The notes: generated by a model not told the origin, from the sequence alone. 53,012 nt of DNA from Necropsobacter rosorum (GCA_000751835.1 CCMQ01000024.1:1-53012), one strand, 5' to 3'; positions 19,123 through 28,187 are shown, numbered from the stretch's first letter. Numbers and translations are program-made.

Positions 19123-19386
19123 AGTATTATTCCTCTATTAATTAAGTCACAAAACTGCTGTTTTATCTATTAAGAACAGAAGTTAAATTCATTTCAGCGC
19201 GCTGATAATGCGCAAAAAACGAGGTGCATTTTACAGAATTTTATCGTGTTAAGCAATAGCCGAACACGGCATAACAAGGCTTTTAAGCGCTTTTATTATA
19301 AGAACATAGTCAAACCGGAAACGCTGAAGCGGATTTTTGTATCGTATAAAATCCAACCTGTTTTGATAAACGGCCTTTCTTCGCGG
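19123..19386. other. infC leader and spacer to the maturase gene
   Basis: About 260 bases. They hold the infC promoter side on the minus strand and the 3' end region of the convergently placed maturase transcript. No clear terminator, RNA gene or coding sequence was seen. Confidence 0.4.
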
Positions 19387-20532
19387 TTATGCGCAATCGG
19401 TGCCACGAATTTGTCGGCGCATTCGTTGCATCTCGGCGGCGGTCTGCTGGAAAAAATAGCGGTATGAGGCGCACAAATAATTGTGTTTAGCGCTCTCGTT
19501 CGGCACGGCAACGAAGCGATGTTTCGGGCAACCGCCCTGGCATAAACGGCGCACCTCGCATTGTTGACAAATACTGGTCAGCCGCGTGAGTTTTTCCCTA
19601 CCGAATTGTTGCTGCCGGGCCGATAATACCAAGTGCTCAAGGGATTGCTCATTTAAATTGCCGATTTTATATTCCGGATACACATAATGATCGCAAGAAT
19701 AAACATCGCCATTGGCTTCCACCACCAGCGATTTACCGCAGGTGGGCTGATGAACGCAACTGCCGGACGGATAGCCCAGCCATTGCCCCAATAAATTGTC
19801 AAACTCCAATACAAAAATGCGCCCCACATCGTCTTTTTTCCAGATGTTAAACACATCCAGCAAAAAACGCCCGAAGCCCTCCGGCGGCACGGAAAAATCC
19901 GTAGTTTCGGCGGATTGCCGCGCTTTGCGTTCCACGACGGGGATAAATTGCATAAAAGTGGCGCCCAGCGCTTTAAGGGCTAAATAAGTGTCTTTTCCCT
20001 TGTGCCAATTTTGATCGTTTACCACGGTCAGGGTATTAAAATCCACCTGATAGGCTTTCAGCAATTCCAGCGCGCTGACCACTTTCTCAAAGGTCGGGTT
20101 GCCGTTGCTTGAAATACGATAACGATTATGCACCGCGCTCAGTCCGTCAATGGATAATCCGATGAGAAATTGATGTTGTTTAAAAAATTCCGCCCATTGC
20201 CGATTGAGCGCCAAGCCGTTGGTTTGAAAAGCGTTGGTAACGGTTTTACCATTGGCAAATTCACGCTGAAAATCGACCGCACTTTTGAAGAAATCCAGCC
20301 CGAGTAATGTCGGCTCCCCTCCCTGCCAGGCAAATTCCACCCGATTGCCGGCATGGGATTCAATGTAATTTTTCACATAATTGCGCAAGGTATCCAGTGA
20401 CATAAAGGGCGCTTGCGCCCCGAAGTCTTTTTCCTTTGACAAATAAAAGCAATATTCGCATTGAATATTACAATGAAAACTGCTCGGTTTTGCCATTAAA
20501 TGAAAATGGGCTTGTGGTGCGAAAAATGCCAT
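19387..20532 (-). CDS. Anaerobic sulfatase-maturing enzyme (radical SAM/SPASM)
   Basis: Oxidises the active-site Cys (or Ser) of a sulfatase to formylglycine without oxygen. The 381-residue protein has MAKPSSFHCNIQCEYCFYL with the radical SAM cysteines Cys21, Cys25 and Cys28. Also present are the GGEPTLLG loop and a C-terminal SPASM region with many cysteines (SCVHQPTCGK, NGDVYSCDHYVYPEYKIGN, CQQCEVRRLCQGGCPKHRF) for two extra 4Fe-4S clusters. It starts 6 bases after the regulator gene; AAGGA lies in the last codons of that gene, so they are co-transcribed. Its partner is the Cys-type sulfatase at 21244-22689. Relatives are called anSME, AslB or YdeM. Confidence 0.92.
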   Translation of the reverse strand: MAFFAPQAHFHLMAKPSSFHCNIQCEYCFYLSKEKDFGAQAPFMSLDTLRNYVKNYIESHAGNRVEFAWQGGEPTLLGLDFFKSAVDFQREFANGKTVTNAFQTNGLALNRQWAEFFKQHQFLIGLSIDGLSAVHNRYRISSNGNPTFEKVVSALELLKAYQVDFNTLTVVNDQNWHKGKDTYLALKALGATFMQFIPVVERKARQSAETTDFSVPPEGFGRFLLDVFNIWKKDDVGRIFVLEFDNLLGQWLGYPSGSCVHQPTCGKSLVVEANGDVYSCDHYVYPEYKIGNLNEQSLEHLVLSARQQQFGREKLTRLTSICQQCEVRRLCQGGCPKHRFVAVPNESAKHNYLCASYRYFFQQTAAEMQRMRRQIRGTDCA

Positions 20533-20538
20533 TACGCG

Positions 20539-21144
20539 TTATTTTCCTTTATGAGCAGACAATAAATCGGTCAACAACCCTTTTTGCTTTAACGCTTTTG
20601 CAATGCGAATGGCGGTTTCCGTTTCACAACCGGCATATTCGGCGATTTCGCGATATGTCCAGTTGTAATAAGGAAAATTGGTGTTCAAAAAATACAGGCT
20701 GTCAATCACGCGATCAAGGGTGTGCAAATAGGCGCTTTTGGCTAAACGCTGCTCCGCATCGCCTAATTCATTGGCAATGGTTTGCAATAAGATTTTACTC
20801 ATTTGCAGATTATCGGTGAAAAAACGATCGATATTTTCCGGCTTGATTCGGATAATTTCCGCCTCAATCAACACTTTGGCATTGCAGTGATAGCGGCTGT
20901 CGCCCAAACCGAATAACGTGCGAAAGCCAAAATAATCCCCTTGTTTATACAAGCGCGCCAGACTTTCCTTGCCGTTATCCAGCATATGATACAGCCCGAT
21001 CAGGCCTTGTTGCACATAATAAAATTCTTGCGCTTTTTCCCCTTGATTGTAAACGGTCATGCCTTTGGCAAGCTGATGTAAATAGGTTAATTGGCAGTCT
21101 TTTAAATCCGTAGGTAAAATAAGTCGGTGTTCCGTCATGTTCAT
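20539..21144 (-). CDS. Crp/Fnr-family transcription regulator
   Basis: A 201-residue protein with an N-terminal cyclic-nucleotide-binding-like beta barrel (about 10-105), a dimer helix (about 110-135) and a C-terminal winged helix (about 155-192). The helix-turn-helix WTYREIAEYAGCETETAIR aligns without gaps to E. coli CRP. CRP Arg180-Glu181-Arg185 becomes Thr175-Glu176-Arg180. The phosphate-binding cassette lacks the usual GELGL...RSA pattern, and there is no N-terminal Fnr cysteine cluster, so the effector is unknown and is probably not cAMP. AAGGA lies just before the ATG. It is co-transcribed with the maturase and probably controls the symporter-sulfatase operon through the palindromes at 24428-24507. 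Confidence 0.85.
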   Translation of the reverse strand: MNMTEHRLILPTDLKDCQLTYLHQLAKGMTVYNQGEKAQEFYYVQQGLIGLYHMLDNGKESLARLYKQGDYFGFRTLFGLGDSRYHCNAKVLIEAEIIRIKPENIDRFFTDNLQMSKILLQTIANELGDAEQRLAKSAYLHTLDRVIDSLYFLNTNFPYYNWTYREIAEYAGCETETAIRIAKALKQKGLLTDLLSAHKGK

Positions 21145-21205
21145 TTTTTCCTTAAAAGTGCGGTGCGTTTTTCAGGTATTTTTATTGTCACCGGCGATAA
21201 GAGAA

Positions 21206-21227
21206 GAAAGCGAGCCAGGTCGCTTTC
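21206..21227 (-). terminator. Hairpin after the sulfatase gene
   Basis: Perfect 8-bp stem GAAAGCGA / TCGCTTTC with a 6-base loop, followed on the minus strand by TTCTTCTCTT. A weak T tract, so it may reduce rather than stop read-through into the regulator gene. Confidence 0.55.
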
Positions 21228-21243
21228 TTAATAAAATTGATCG

Positions 21244-22689
21244 CTAAATTTCATCAATAATGCGATAAACCCAGTTTTCCAGCGGATCGCCGAGCCGTTG
21301 CATTTCCGCCCGCATTTCTTCCAGCATTGTTTTTTTAATCGCCCGATACTCCGGATCATAGAACAAATTGTGCATCTCTCCCGGGTCTTTACGCACATCA
21401 TACAGCTCGCATAAATCGGAGGCATTAAACACCAATTTATAGTCTTTGCGGCGCCACATGCGCTGTTCGAAATACACGAAATGACCGGCAAGCTGCGCCA
21501 ACACGCCCTGACGTCCGTTATCTTTATTTTCCCGCACGATCGGTAAAATGGTTTCGCCTTCAAATTCCTGCGGAATCGGTTGATTGGCCAAATCATATAC
21601 CGTCGAGGTTAAATCATGCAGATAAACCAGATTGTCATCTTGCTGATTTGCCCGGTCGGAACGCGGGTCTTTGACGATCAGCGGAATATTGTAGGTGGTA
21701 TCAAACATGAACTCGCCTTTTTCAATCATGCGGTGGGCGCCCATGGCATCACCGTGATCGGCCGTCACGACCATAAAAGTGCGGTCATAAATTTGCTGCT
21801 TTTCTAAAAAGGCTAGCAGATCGCCGATAGCATCGTCAATTAAGGTGATATAGCCCCAAAATTTGGTAATCACTTCTTTCCAGTGATCTTCGCTGGCTTC
21901 CCACATGCCCCACATTTTGGAAATGGTGCGATAATGCCCCGGTTTGCCTTCCAGCGGTTTGAAGAAACTTTCATCCAGCACCACATCTTCTTTGCGATAC
22001 ATAGAATAATAAGGTTCCGGCACAATGCAAGGCGTGTGCGGGCCCCAGAAATTAATCCAGGCGAAAAACGGCTTACCCTCGTCGAGGGATTGCCGAATAT
22101 ATTTTTTCGCCTCGTCAATGATGAAATACGGAATGGTTTGCGCCTTGCTACCGGAAAGCAAACCGCACAACTCCTGCACGCGCAAATGCGGATTATCGCC
22201 GAAATAGGCGTTGCTCACCTCGGGAATTGCATAACCTTTTTCTTCCAGCCATGCTTTGTAGCGATTGGAATGAGTCGGCGGTTGGTTAAACACCAGATTT
22301 TTATACACCCCGCTGCCCGGATAGCCGTAACCGTCGAAGTTATGTCCCTGAATGCCGTAATCTTCCGGTACGGATTTGGTGCCGACGTGCCATTTACCCA
22401 GCAGATAAGTATTATACGCGTCAAGTTTCCCGATATGCGGTGTATCCCGGCTCACTTCACCGCTGCCGCCTTTTTCGCCGTTACGAATAATGCCATGGGA
22501 AGACGGCATTAAACCAGTGAATAAGGAGGTACGCGCCGGGCCGCACACCGACGCCGGGGTGAACGCGTTGTTAAAACGAATGCCTTCCTTGGCCAAACGA
22601 TCCAAATTCGGTGTTTTTACGATCTGATGCCCGTAGGCGCCGATCATATCCTTGCGAACCTGATCCAGTAAAATATAGATAATATTCAT
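21244..22689 (-). CDS. Cytoplasmic Cys-type sulfatase
   Basis: Hydrolyses a sulfate ester; the substrate cannot be told. The 481-residue protein has the alkaline-phosphatase-like sulfatase fold: metal ligand Asp9 in LLDQVR; the signature C-G-P-A-R (Cys49 to Arg53), whose Cys becomes formylglycine; KWH (Lys99, His101); GPH (His218); TADHG (Asp311, His312) and Lys324. There is no signal peptide, so it should act inside the cell. Cys rather than Ser fits either aerobic or anaerobic maturation, and an anSME gene is close by. Its ATG overlaps the symporter stop (ATGA), so import and hydrolysis are translationally coupled. Relatives include choline-sulfatase and YidJ-type enzymes. Confidence 0.92.
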   Translation of the reverse strand: MNIIYILLDQVRKDMIGAYGHQIVKTPNLDRLAKEGIRFNNAFTPASVCGPARTSLFTGLMPSSHGIIRNGEKGGSGEVSRDTPHIGKLDAYNTYLLGKWHVGTKSVPEDYGIQGHNFDGYGYPGSGVYKNLVFNQPPTHSNRYKAWLEEKGYAIPEVSNAYFGDNPHLRVQELCGLLSGSKAQTIPYFIIDEAKKYIRQSLDEGKPFFAWINFWGPHTPCIVPEPYYSMYRKEDVVLDESFFKPLEGKPGHYRTISKMWGMWEASEDHWKEVITKFWGYITLIDDAIGDLLAFLEKQQIYDRTFMVVTADHGDAMGAHRMIEKGEFMFDTTYNIPLIVKDPRSDRANQQDDNLVYLHDLTSTVYDLANQPIPQEFEGETILPIVRENKDNGRQGVLAQLAGHFVYFEQRMWRRKDYKLVFNASDLCELYDVRKDPGEMHNLFYDPEYRAIKKTMLEEMRAEMQRLGDPLENWVYRIIDEI

Positions 22690-24368
22690 TGTTTTGCCTC
22701 TTTATTGCGCACCACCAGCAACACGATAAGCTGCAATACCGCCCATACGCCTAACACCATTAACGGCGCGCCGTTTTCGGAAGCCATCCCAATCGGGGAA
22801 AGGAAAGCATACAGTGCGAACAAGCCTAAAATTAATGATACGCTGGTGACTTTTAAATATTTCCAGTCGGTTAAATCCACATTGCCTAAGTTTTCTTTAT
22901 TTTCGATATAAGGCTCACGTCTTAAGAATTGACCTAAGAGGAGCATTAACGCCACATCGAACACGAATAACCCGCCCATGACATACACGAAATTAATTTT
23001 CACGTCAAACACCCAAACGATGCAGAAATACAGAATGACATGGGAGAGCAATGCAATGCGCGCCGCTTTGCCGGAGACGGTTTTATTAAACATCCCGACC
23101 GCGAATAATGCCACAATCGGAATATTCACGAAACCGGCAAATCGTTTGGTGATCAGGAAAATCCCGTCCGTACCGAACATCAATAACGGCGCGAAGATCA
23201 TGGTGACGATCGCCATAATGGTGGACACTTTTTTAGCATACACGATTAACTCTTGTTCCGACCGCACTTTTTTGCTGATGAAAGGCAATAAATCTTTACA
23301 ATAAATGGTGGCGGCGGAGTTTAAAAACGAGTTGAAGGTGCTCAAAATCGCCCCGAACAATGCCGCAATAAAGAAGCCTTGCAACCACGTCGGCAACACT
23401 TTATTCACTAACAGCGGGTAAGAGGCGTCAATCGGATTTACACCGTCGCCCAGAATGTGAAAACTCAATAACCCCGGCACATTTAAAATAATGGGCAGCG
23501 TTAATAAAAATAACGCGGAAATCAGAATGCCTTTTTGACCGGATTTTAAATCTTTCGCGCCCAGACAACGTTGTACGATAGCCTGATTAGTCGTCCAGTA
23601 GAAGAAATGCACCACCATAATCCCGGTGAAAATAGTCGGCCATGGTGTGGCATCGTCCGGCCCGCCCACTGCGTTCCACTTTTCAATGTGGGTGGTTGTA
23701 ATGGTATGCAAGCCGGCGGAAACGCTGCCGTCACCCAAATACATCAAGGCAAAAAACGGCACAAGCAATGCACCGATAACAAGAATTATCGCGTTGATGG
23801 TATCAGAAACCGCCACCGCTTTTAAGCCGCCGAAGATGGCGTAAATCGCGCCCACCACGCCGATGGCAATCACCGTATAAGTAATCGCCGCGCCGTAGCT
23901 CAAACCAAATGCCGTTTCCAAATTGAAAATTTTATTGAACGCGATGGCACCGGTGTAAAGTGCGGTCGGAATAACGATTAAAAGATAAAACGCTAAGAAC
24001 AGCGCAGACATAATTAAACGGGTTTGACGGTCAAAACGGCTTTCAAAGAATTCCGGCACGGTGGTGTAACCGTTACGCAAATACTTCGGCAACATATAAA
24101 TGGCCAGAAAACAAAGTGGAATCACTGTCGGCACCGTCCAGGCAATAATGGAAAAGTTGCCTTGATAAGACACCGCGTTGACGCCGATTAATTGCTCCGT
24201 AGAAAGTGACGTCAACACCATAGAACAACCGATAACCAAACCACTCAAACCGCGTCCGGCCAAAAAATAACCGTTGGACGTGCTGAGATCATCATTCTTG
24301 GTTTTCAACCAGGAAATATACGCCACAAGACCTGTGACAAGTAAGAAAGATATGATCGTAACTAACAT
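22686..24368 (-). CDS. Sodium:solute symporter (SSS/SGLT family)
   Basis: A membrane protein of 560 residues from [16 protein letters not shown] 7-12 bases upstream supports this start over an earlier in-frame ATG. About 14 hydrophobic segments are seen. The family segment [19 protein letters not shown] near residue 40 and [19 protein letters not shown] near 180 mark it as SGLT/YidK-like. It probably imports, with sodium, the sulfate ester cut by the overlapping downstream sulfatase. The pairing of an SSS carrier with a sulfatase also occurs in E. coli yidK-yidJ. Uptake signals lie inside the gene at 23261 and 23958. Confidence 0.9.
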   Translation of the reverse strand: MLVTIISFLLVTGLVAYISWLKTKNDDLSTSNGYFLAGRGLSGLVIGCSMVLTSLSTEQLIGVNAVSYQGNFSIIAWTVPTVIPLCFLAIYMLPKYLRNGYTTVPEFFESRFDRQTRLIMSALFLAFYLLIVIPTALYTGAIAFNKIFNLETAFGLSYGAAITYTVIAIGVVGAIYAIFGGLKAVAVSDTINAIILVIGALLVPFFALMYLGDGSVSAGLHTITTTHIEKWNAVGGPDDATPWPTIFTGIMVVHFFYWTTNQAIVQRCLGAKDLKSGQKGILISALFLLTLPIILNVPGLLSFHILGDGVNPIDASYPLLVNKVLPTWLQGFFIAALFGAILSTFNSFLNSAATIYCKDLLPFISKKVRSEQELIVYAKKVSTIMAIVTMIFAPLLMFGTDGIFLITKRFAGFVNIPIVALFAVGMFNKTVSGKAARIALLSHVILYFCIVWVFDVKINFVYVMGGLFVFDVALMLLLGQFLRREPYIENKENLGNVDLTDWKYLKVTSVSLILGLFALYAFLSPIGMASENGAPLMVLGVWAVLQLIVLLVVRNKEAKQ

Positions 24369-24388
24369 ATTATTATCCCCTTTATACT

Positions 24389-24417
24389 TAGATACGTCGT
24401 TAGGGTAATACACGCAA
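24389..24417 (-). promoter_or_regulatory. Likely promoter of the symporter-sulfatase operon
   Basis: On the minus strand TTGCGT (24412-24417), a 17-base spacer and TATCTA (24389-24394) precede the symporter start. The first TATGA-type palindrome ends 11 bases upstream of the -35, a position fitting activation. Confidence 0.45.
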
Positions 24418-24427
24418 AATTAAAAAA

Positions 24428-24445
24428 CTATGATAGTTGTCATAG
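24428..24445. promoter_or_regulatory. Palindrome CTATGA-N6-TCATAG
   Basis: Perfect 6-6-6 inverted repeat with CRP-family geometry (TATGA-N6-TCATA) but A instead of G at the second core base. Proposed operator for the regulator at 20539-21144. Confidence 0.65.
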
Positions 24446-24451
24446 GGATAG

Positions 24452-24467
24452 TGTGAAGCGGATCACA
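24452..24467. promoter_or_regulatory. CRP site between symporter and TauE genes
   Basis: TGTGA-N6-TCACA, both half-sites perfect. Its centre is 23 bases from the left palindrome and 39 from the right one. It implies that the locus also answers to cAMP-CRP, that is, to shortage of preferred sugars. Confidence 0.75.
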
Positions 24468-24489
24468 GTTCGGCAAAGAAATTTCAACA

Positions 24490-24507
24490 TTATGAGCATG
24501 ATCATAA
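24490..24507. promoter_or_regulatory. Palindrome TTATGA-N6-TCATAA
   Basis: Second perfect 6-6-6 inverted repeat with the same TATGA-N6-TCATA core as 24428-24445. The two centres are 62 bases apart, close to six helical turns, so dimers bound there would face the same side of the DNA. Confidence 0.65.
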
Positions 24508-24561
24508 TCCGACGACATGATGTCGCACCATAATACGCAAAAAATTAAGAGGGCTGTTATT

Positions 24562-25362
24562 ATGGCTTTACAACTTATTGTTATTTTAGTCTGTTGCGGC
24601 ATGTTGACGAATTTAATGTCGGCAATTTTTGGTATCGGCGGCGGCGTCTTGATGGTTCCCATGCTGTACACGCTTTTTCCGGAGTTCCCGTTTCAGATGG
24701 TGGCGGCAACCTCGCTCACCATTGTGATAGGTTCATCGCTCATCAATCTTTTTTATTTCTATAAACAAAATATTCGGATTAATTACAAAGCAATGCTGTT
24801 ATGGTCTTTGGGGATGATCGCGGGCGTGCAACTCGGTTTTGAAGCCAGTTTTTATGTCCATGAGACCATTATCATCAGCGTTTTTATTATGACCTTGACG
24901 ACACTGGCCCTCAGAACGCTTTTCTGTAAACCGGTCGCCTCACATGACACGGCCGCGCCAAGCGAAAATCTCAAAGGCATCGCCTTGTGTTTTTTCGGTG
25001 GCAGCATTGCCGGTATGACGGGCATCGGCGGCGGTTCCATTATGGCACCGCTTATCGGGCAATTACGCAGTATTTCGGCCTATCAAATCGCCCCTTACAC
25101 CAATTATATGATGGTCATCGGCGGACTGGGCAGCCTGTACGGTTATTTATCCAAAACCGCCCCGTTTCACATTCAATACGGCTGGCAAATCGGTTATGTC
25201 AATTTTTCCATCGCAATCATCGTTGTGCTCAGCTCCTTTGCCACCAGTTTTTTGTCCATGAAAATCCGCGGCATTTTATCCCCCGCGATTGCCCGAAAAT
25301 TACTCGGACTCATTTTATTAGGCATTGCGGCATATATGCTCATCGCCTATGGGATAAAGTAA
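24562..25362 (+). CDS. TauE/SafE-family membrane permease
   Basis: A 266-residue integral membrane protein with about eight hydrophobic segments and two family repeats with glycine-rich motifs (SAIFGIGGGVLMVPML near 20 and GMTGIGGGSIMAPLI near 165). Relatives export sulfite, sulfoacetate or related anions. The start MALQLIV is chosen because AGAGGG precedes it; an earlier in-frame ATG at 24517 lies in a palindrome in the control region. It is divergent from the symporter-sulfatase operon and shares its control region, so it may dispose of sulfate or another sulfur anion freed by the sulfatase. That role is inference. Confidence 0.88.
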   Translation: MALQLIVILVCCGMLTNLMSAIFGIGGGVLMVPMLYTLFPEFPFQMVAATSLTIVIGSSLINLFYFYKQNIRINYKAMLLWSLGMIAGVQLGFEASFYVHETIIISVFIMTLTTLALRTLFCKPVASHDTAAPSENLKGIALCFFGGSIAGMTGIGGGSIMAPLIGQLRSISAYQIAPYTNYMMVIGGLGSLYGYLSKTAPFHIQYGWQIGYVNFSIAIIVVLSSFATSFLSMKIRGILSPAIARKLLGLILLGIAAYMLIAYGIK

Positions 25363-25385
25363 GCGATTTAATCCCGTCAGATAGA

Positions 25386-25414
25386 ACAATCCGCAGGTAA
25401 AACGTGCGGATTGT
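25386..25414. terminator. Terminator-like hairpin after the TauE gene
   Basis: Perfect 10-bp stem ACAATCCGCA / TGCGGATTGT with a 9-base loop between two convergent genes. The T tracts on both sides are weak. Confidence 0.6.
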
Positions 25415-25466
25415 GCTTTGCATAGGCGTCTTAAAAGGCAAAATAACGGCATATTGCCTGCAAGTG

Positions 25467-26831
25467 CTAAAGCGAATGAATAAAAATCACCAGAATAATA
25501 ACCGGAATCACATAACGGACATAATTGAACCAAAGTGCGGTCAGTTTTTTACCTGCGCCCAGCTCCCGTTTCGCCTCGTCTTTTAATACATAACCGACAA
25601 ACATTGCGCTGCCCAATGCCGTAAGGATAAATAGAATATTGCCGCTGGCATAATCAAACGCATCAAAAATACTCAGCCCCATAATATGCACATGGCGCCA
25701 GAGGTTATCGCCCAGCACGGACGGCACATTACCGCAAACAAAAACACCGAACAGAATCACACTGATGGATTGTCCGCGGGTCAAGGCCGTTTTCTCCTGC
25801 AGGGCGGTCACCAGCACCTCATAAATCGTAATGGAGGTGGTTAACGCCGCGGTAATCAATAAAGCAAAAAAGATCACGGCAAACAGCGTGCCCGCCCACA
25901 TATGCGAAAACACAATCGGCAGGCTTTGAAAGACCAGAGTCGGCCCCGAGTTCGGTGCAACGTTAAAGGTAAATAAGGAAGGGAAAATCATAAATCCCGC
26001 CGCCAGCGCAATTAATGTGTTGATGACGCCCGTTACCATGGCGGTTTTAACCAGATTTTCCTGTTTGGAAAGGTAGCTGGATAAGGTAATCAACACGCCG
26101 AATCCCAAACTTAAGGCAAAGAACACCTGTCCTAACACAAATACAAAGAGCGTGTTGCTGATTTTGGAAAAATCCGGTACCAGATAAAATTTAATCCCTT
26201 CCATCGCGCCCGGTAACGTGATATTGCGGACAATCATGATCATGAGAAAAATAAACAATAACGGCATTAACATCTTCACCGAGCGCTCAATGCCCTCTTT
26301 AATGCCTTTGATCAGAATAACGTAATTGATCGCCACAAAAAGTGCGGTATAAATTAACACTGTTTTCGGGGCATCGCGAATATGATCATTAAAAAATGCC
26401 GATGTGGTTTCAATGGTTACATGCCGCGACAGATCCAAATCACCGGAAATCAGGCTTCCGATATAGGTCAAGACCCAGCCGCCCAGCACCATATAATAGG
26501 CCAGAATACCGAATGCCCCCAGCAAGCCCATATAACCCAGTATTTTCCAGCCGGGATGAATTTTTTTCCCGTTGGCCTGACCGCCAAACGCATCAATAGC
26601 ATTGACCTGCATGCGACGCCCGATAACATTTTCCACCAGAATCATCGGAATACCGATGATGATCATGGCGATACAGAATAATAATACATAGGCGCCGCCC
26701 CCGTTTTCACCGACTAAATAAGGAAAACGCCAGGTTGCGCCGAAGCCTACGGTGGCACCCGCCACGGTTAATATATAGGTTAATTGACTGGACCAGGCGT
26801 GACGCGCATGTTTTGTTGTGTTCCGATGCAT
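25467..26831 (-). CDS. Sodium-dependent SNF-family amino-acid transporter
   Basis: A 454-residue, roughly 11-helix member of the neurotransmitter:sodium symporter family. Start MHRNTTKHAR is preferred because GAGGT lies 6 bases upstream. The first helix carries WRFPYLVGENGGGAY. In the LeuT alignment the sodium ligand Asn27 is replaced by Ala32 here (GFGATWRFP instead of GLGN-x-x-RFP), so the first sodium site may differ. It follows alanine dehydrogenase on the same strand behind a partial terminator, suggesting uptake of alanine or another amino acid for that enzyme; the substrate is not proven. Confidence 0.9.
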   Translation of the reverse strand: MHRNTTKHARHAWSSQLTYILTVAGATVGFGATWRFPYLVGENGGGAYVLLFCIAMIIIGIPMILVENVIGRRMQVNAIDAFGGQANGKKIHPGWKILGYMGLLGAFGILAYYMVLGGWVLTYIGSLISGDLDLSRHVTIETTSAFFNDHIRDAPKTVLIYTALFVAINYVILIKGIKEGIERSVKMLMPLLFIFLMIMIVRNITLPGAMEGIKFYLVPDFSKISNTLFVFVLGQVFFALSLGFGVLITLSSYLSKQENLVKTAMVTGVINTLIALAAGFMIFPSLFTFNVAPNSGPTLVFQSLPIVFSHMWAGTLFAVIFFALLITAALTTSITIYEVLVTALQEKTALTRGQSISVILFGVFVCGNVPSVLGDNLWRHVHIMGLSIFDAFDYASGNILFILTALGSAMFVGYVLKDEAKRELGAGKKLTALWFNYVRYVIPVIILVIFIHSL

Positions 26832-26853
26832 GATTTCACCTCTTTCAGGGATC

Positions 26854-26891
26854 AAAAATATCCCCTCGTGATAAAAACCAGAGGATATTTT
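26854..26891 (-). terminator. Hairpin between ald and the SNF transporter gene
   Basis: AAAATATCC...CTC pairs with GAG-GATATTTT (small bulge), loop of about 14 bases, followed by T on the minus strand. It probably lets only part of the ald transcript continue into the transporter gene. Confidence 0.55.
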
Positions 26892-26922
26892 GCAAACAAT
26901 GTTGAACGGATAGTAAGACGTT

Positions 26923-28035
26923 TTATGCGCTTAACGCGGCTTTCGGCTCGGTATAGACAAGCCCGAAGGCTTCCGTGACGCCTTTAAAGGTGCATTTGCC
27001 ATTGTAGGTATTCAGCCCCTGCAATAGCGCGGGATCAGACAAACAGGCCTCTTTCACGCCCAACGCCGCGATTTTCAAGCCGTATTCCAGAGTGGAATCG
27101 GTCAATCCCAATGTGGAGGTTTGCGCGACACAGCCCGGCATGTTAGCGACACAATAGTGGATCACACCGTCAATCTCATAAATCGGATCATTATGGGTGG
27201 TCGGTTTCGAGGTTTCGAAACATCCGCCCTGATCAATGGCCACATCCACCAATACCGCACCTTTTTTCATTAATTTGAGATCCTCACGACGCAACAAGTG
27301 CGGTGTTTTTGCGCCCGGAATCAACACCGCACCGATGACCACATCCGCTTCCGGCAATAACGCCAGAACATTGCCGCGCGAGCTGATTAAGGTTTTAATC
27401 CGCATGGCAAAAATTTGATCAATATAGCTGAGACGGGCGGCATTAATGTCCAGAATCGTCACATCCGCACCGATGCCCATGGCAATCTGCGCCGCATTCA
27501 GCCCGACGACACCGGCGCCTAAAATCACCACTTTCGCCTTCGGCGTGCCTGCCGTTCCGCTTAATAATATGCCCGCACCGCCAAAGGTTTTCTGGCTGTA
27601 TTTCGCCGCTTCCAAGGCTGCCAGCCGCCCGGCGATGGCACTCATCGGCGCCAGACAAGGCAAACCGGCGGGGGTTTTAATGGTTTCATAAGCGATGGAT
27701 TGAATCTTGCGCGCCAGTAACATGTCGGTGAGCGGTTTGTCTGCGGCTAAATGAAGATAGGTGTAAAGGATCTGGTTTTCACGGAAAAAATGATATTCGC
27801 TTTCGATGGGTTCTTTGACTTTGATAATCATCTCACTTTCGGCAAACAGGGTGGTTTTATCGGTGAGTATCGCGCCGGCGGCCTGATAAGCCTCATCGGA
27901 AAACCCGATTTCCGCACCGGCGTTATACTCCACATACACCTTATGCCCCGCTTCCGTATAAGATTGCACATTTGCCGGGGTTAAGCCCACCCGATATTCT
28001 TGTACTTTGACTTCTTTTGGACAACCGATAATCAT
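26923..28035 (-). CDS. ald: Alanine dehydrogenase
   Basis: Reversible NAD-dependent deamination of L-alanine to pyruvate and ammonia. The 370-residue length matches the family. Seen: MIIGCPKEVKVQEYRVGLTP with the substrate-binding Arg and nearby Lys, an HLAAD segment with the catalytic His, and the Rossmann fingerprint VVILGAGVVGLNAA near 170. AAAGGAGG ends 6 bases before the ATG. A perfect CRP core site lies 137 bases upstream. The SNF transporter downstream may supply the amino acid. Confidence 0.95.
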   Translation of the reverse strand: MIIGCPKEVKVQEYRVGLTPANVQSYTEAGHKVYVEYNAGAEIGFSDEAYQAAGAILTDKTTLFAESEMIIKVKEPIESEYHFFRENQILYTYLHLAADKPLTDMLLARKIQSIAYETIKTPAGLPCLAPMSAIAGRLAALEAAKYSQKTFGGAGILLSGTAGTPKAKVVILGAGVVGLNAAQIAMGIGADVTILDINAARLSYIDQIFAMRIKTLISSRGNVLALLPEADVVIGAVLIPGAKTPHLLRREDLKLMKKGAVLVDVAIDQGGCFETSKPTTHNDPIYEIDGVIHYCVANMPGCVAQTSTLGLTDSTLEYGLKIAALGVKEACLSDPALLQGLNTYNGKCTFKGVTEAFGLVYTEPKAALSA

Positions 28036-28171
28036 GATTTCCTCCTTTGGAAATTATTATTTTGACGTATAAATCCTTTATCGAAAAATGAAACGACCGG
28101 TTTATGAGTAAATTTACCTCCTGATTCAGCAACATTTGCATTACATTATAACAACTTAGCCAATACACATC

Positions 28172-28187
28172 TGTGACATTGTTCACA
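28172..28187. promoter_or_regulatory. CRP site upstream of ald
   Basis: TGTGA-N6-TCACA with both half-sites perfect, about 140 bases before the ald start. It predicts cAMP-CRP control of alanine use. Confidence 0.7.

Noticed and set aside
24513..24525. Palindrome CGACA-TGA-TGTCG and the ATG at 24517 as TauE start
   Set aside because: The repeat differs from the TATGA palindromes and its meaning is unclear; the ATG has no ribosome site, whereas the one at 24562 has AGAGGG.
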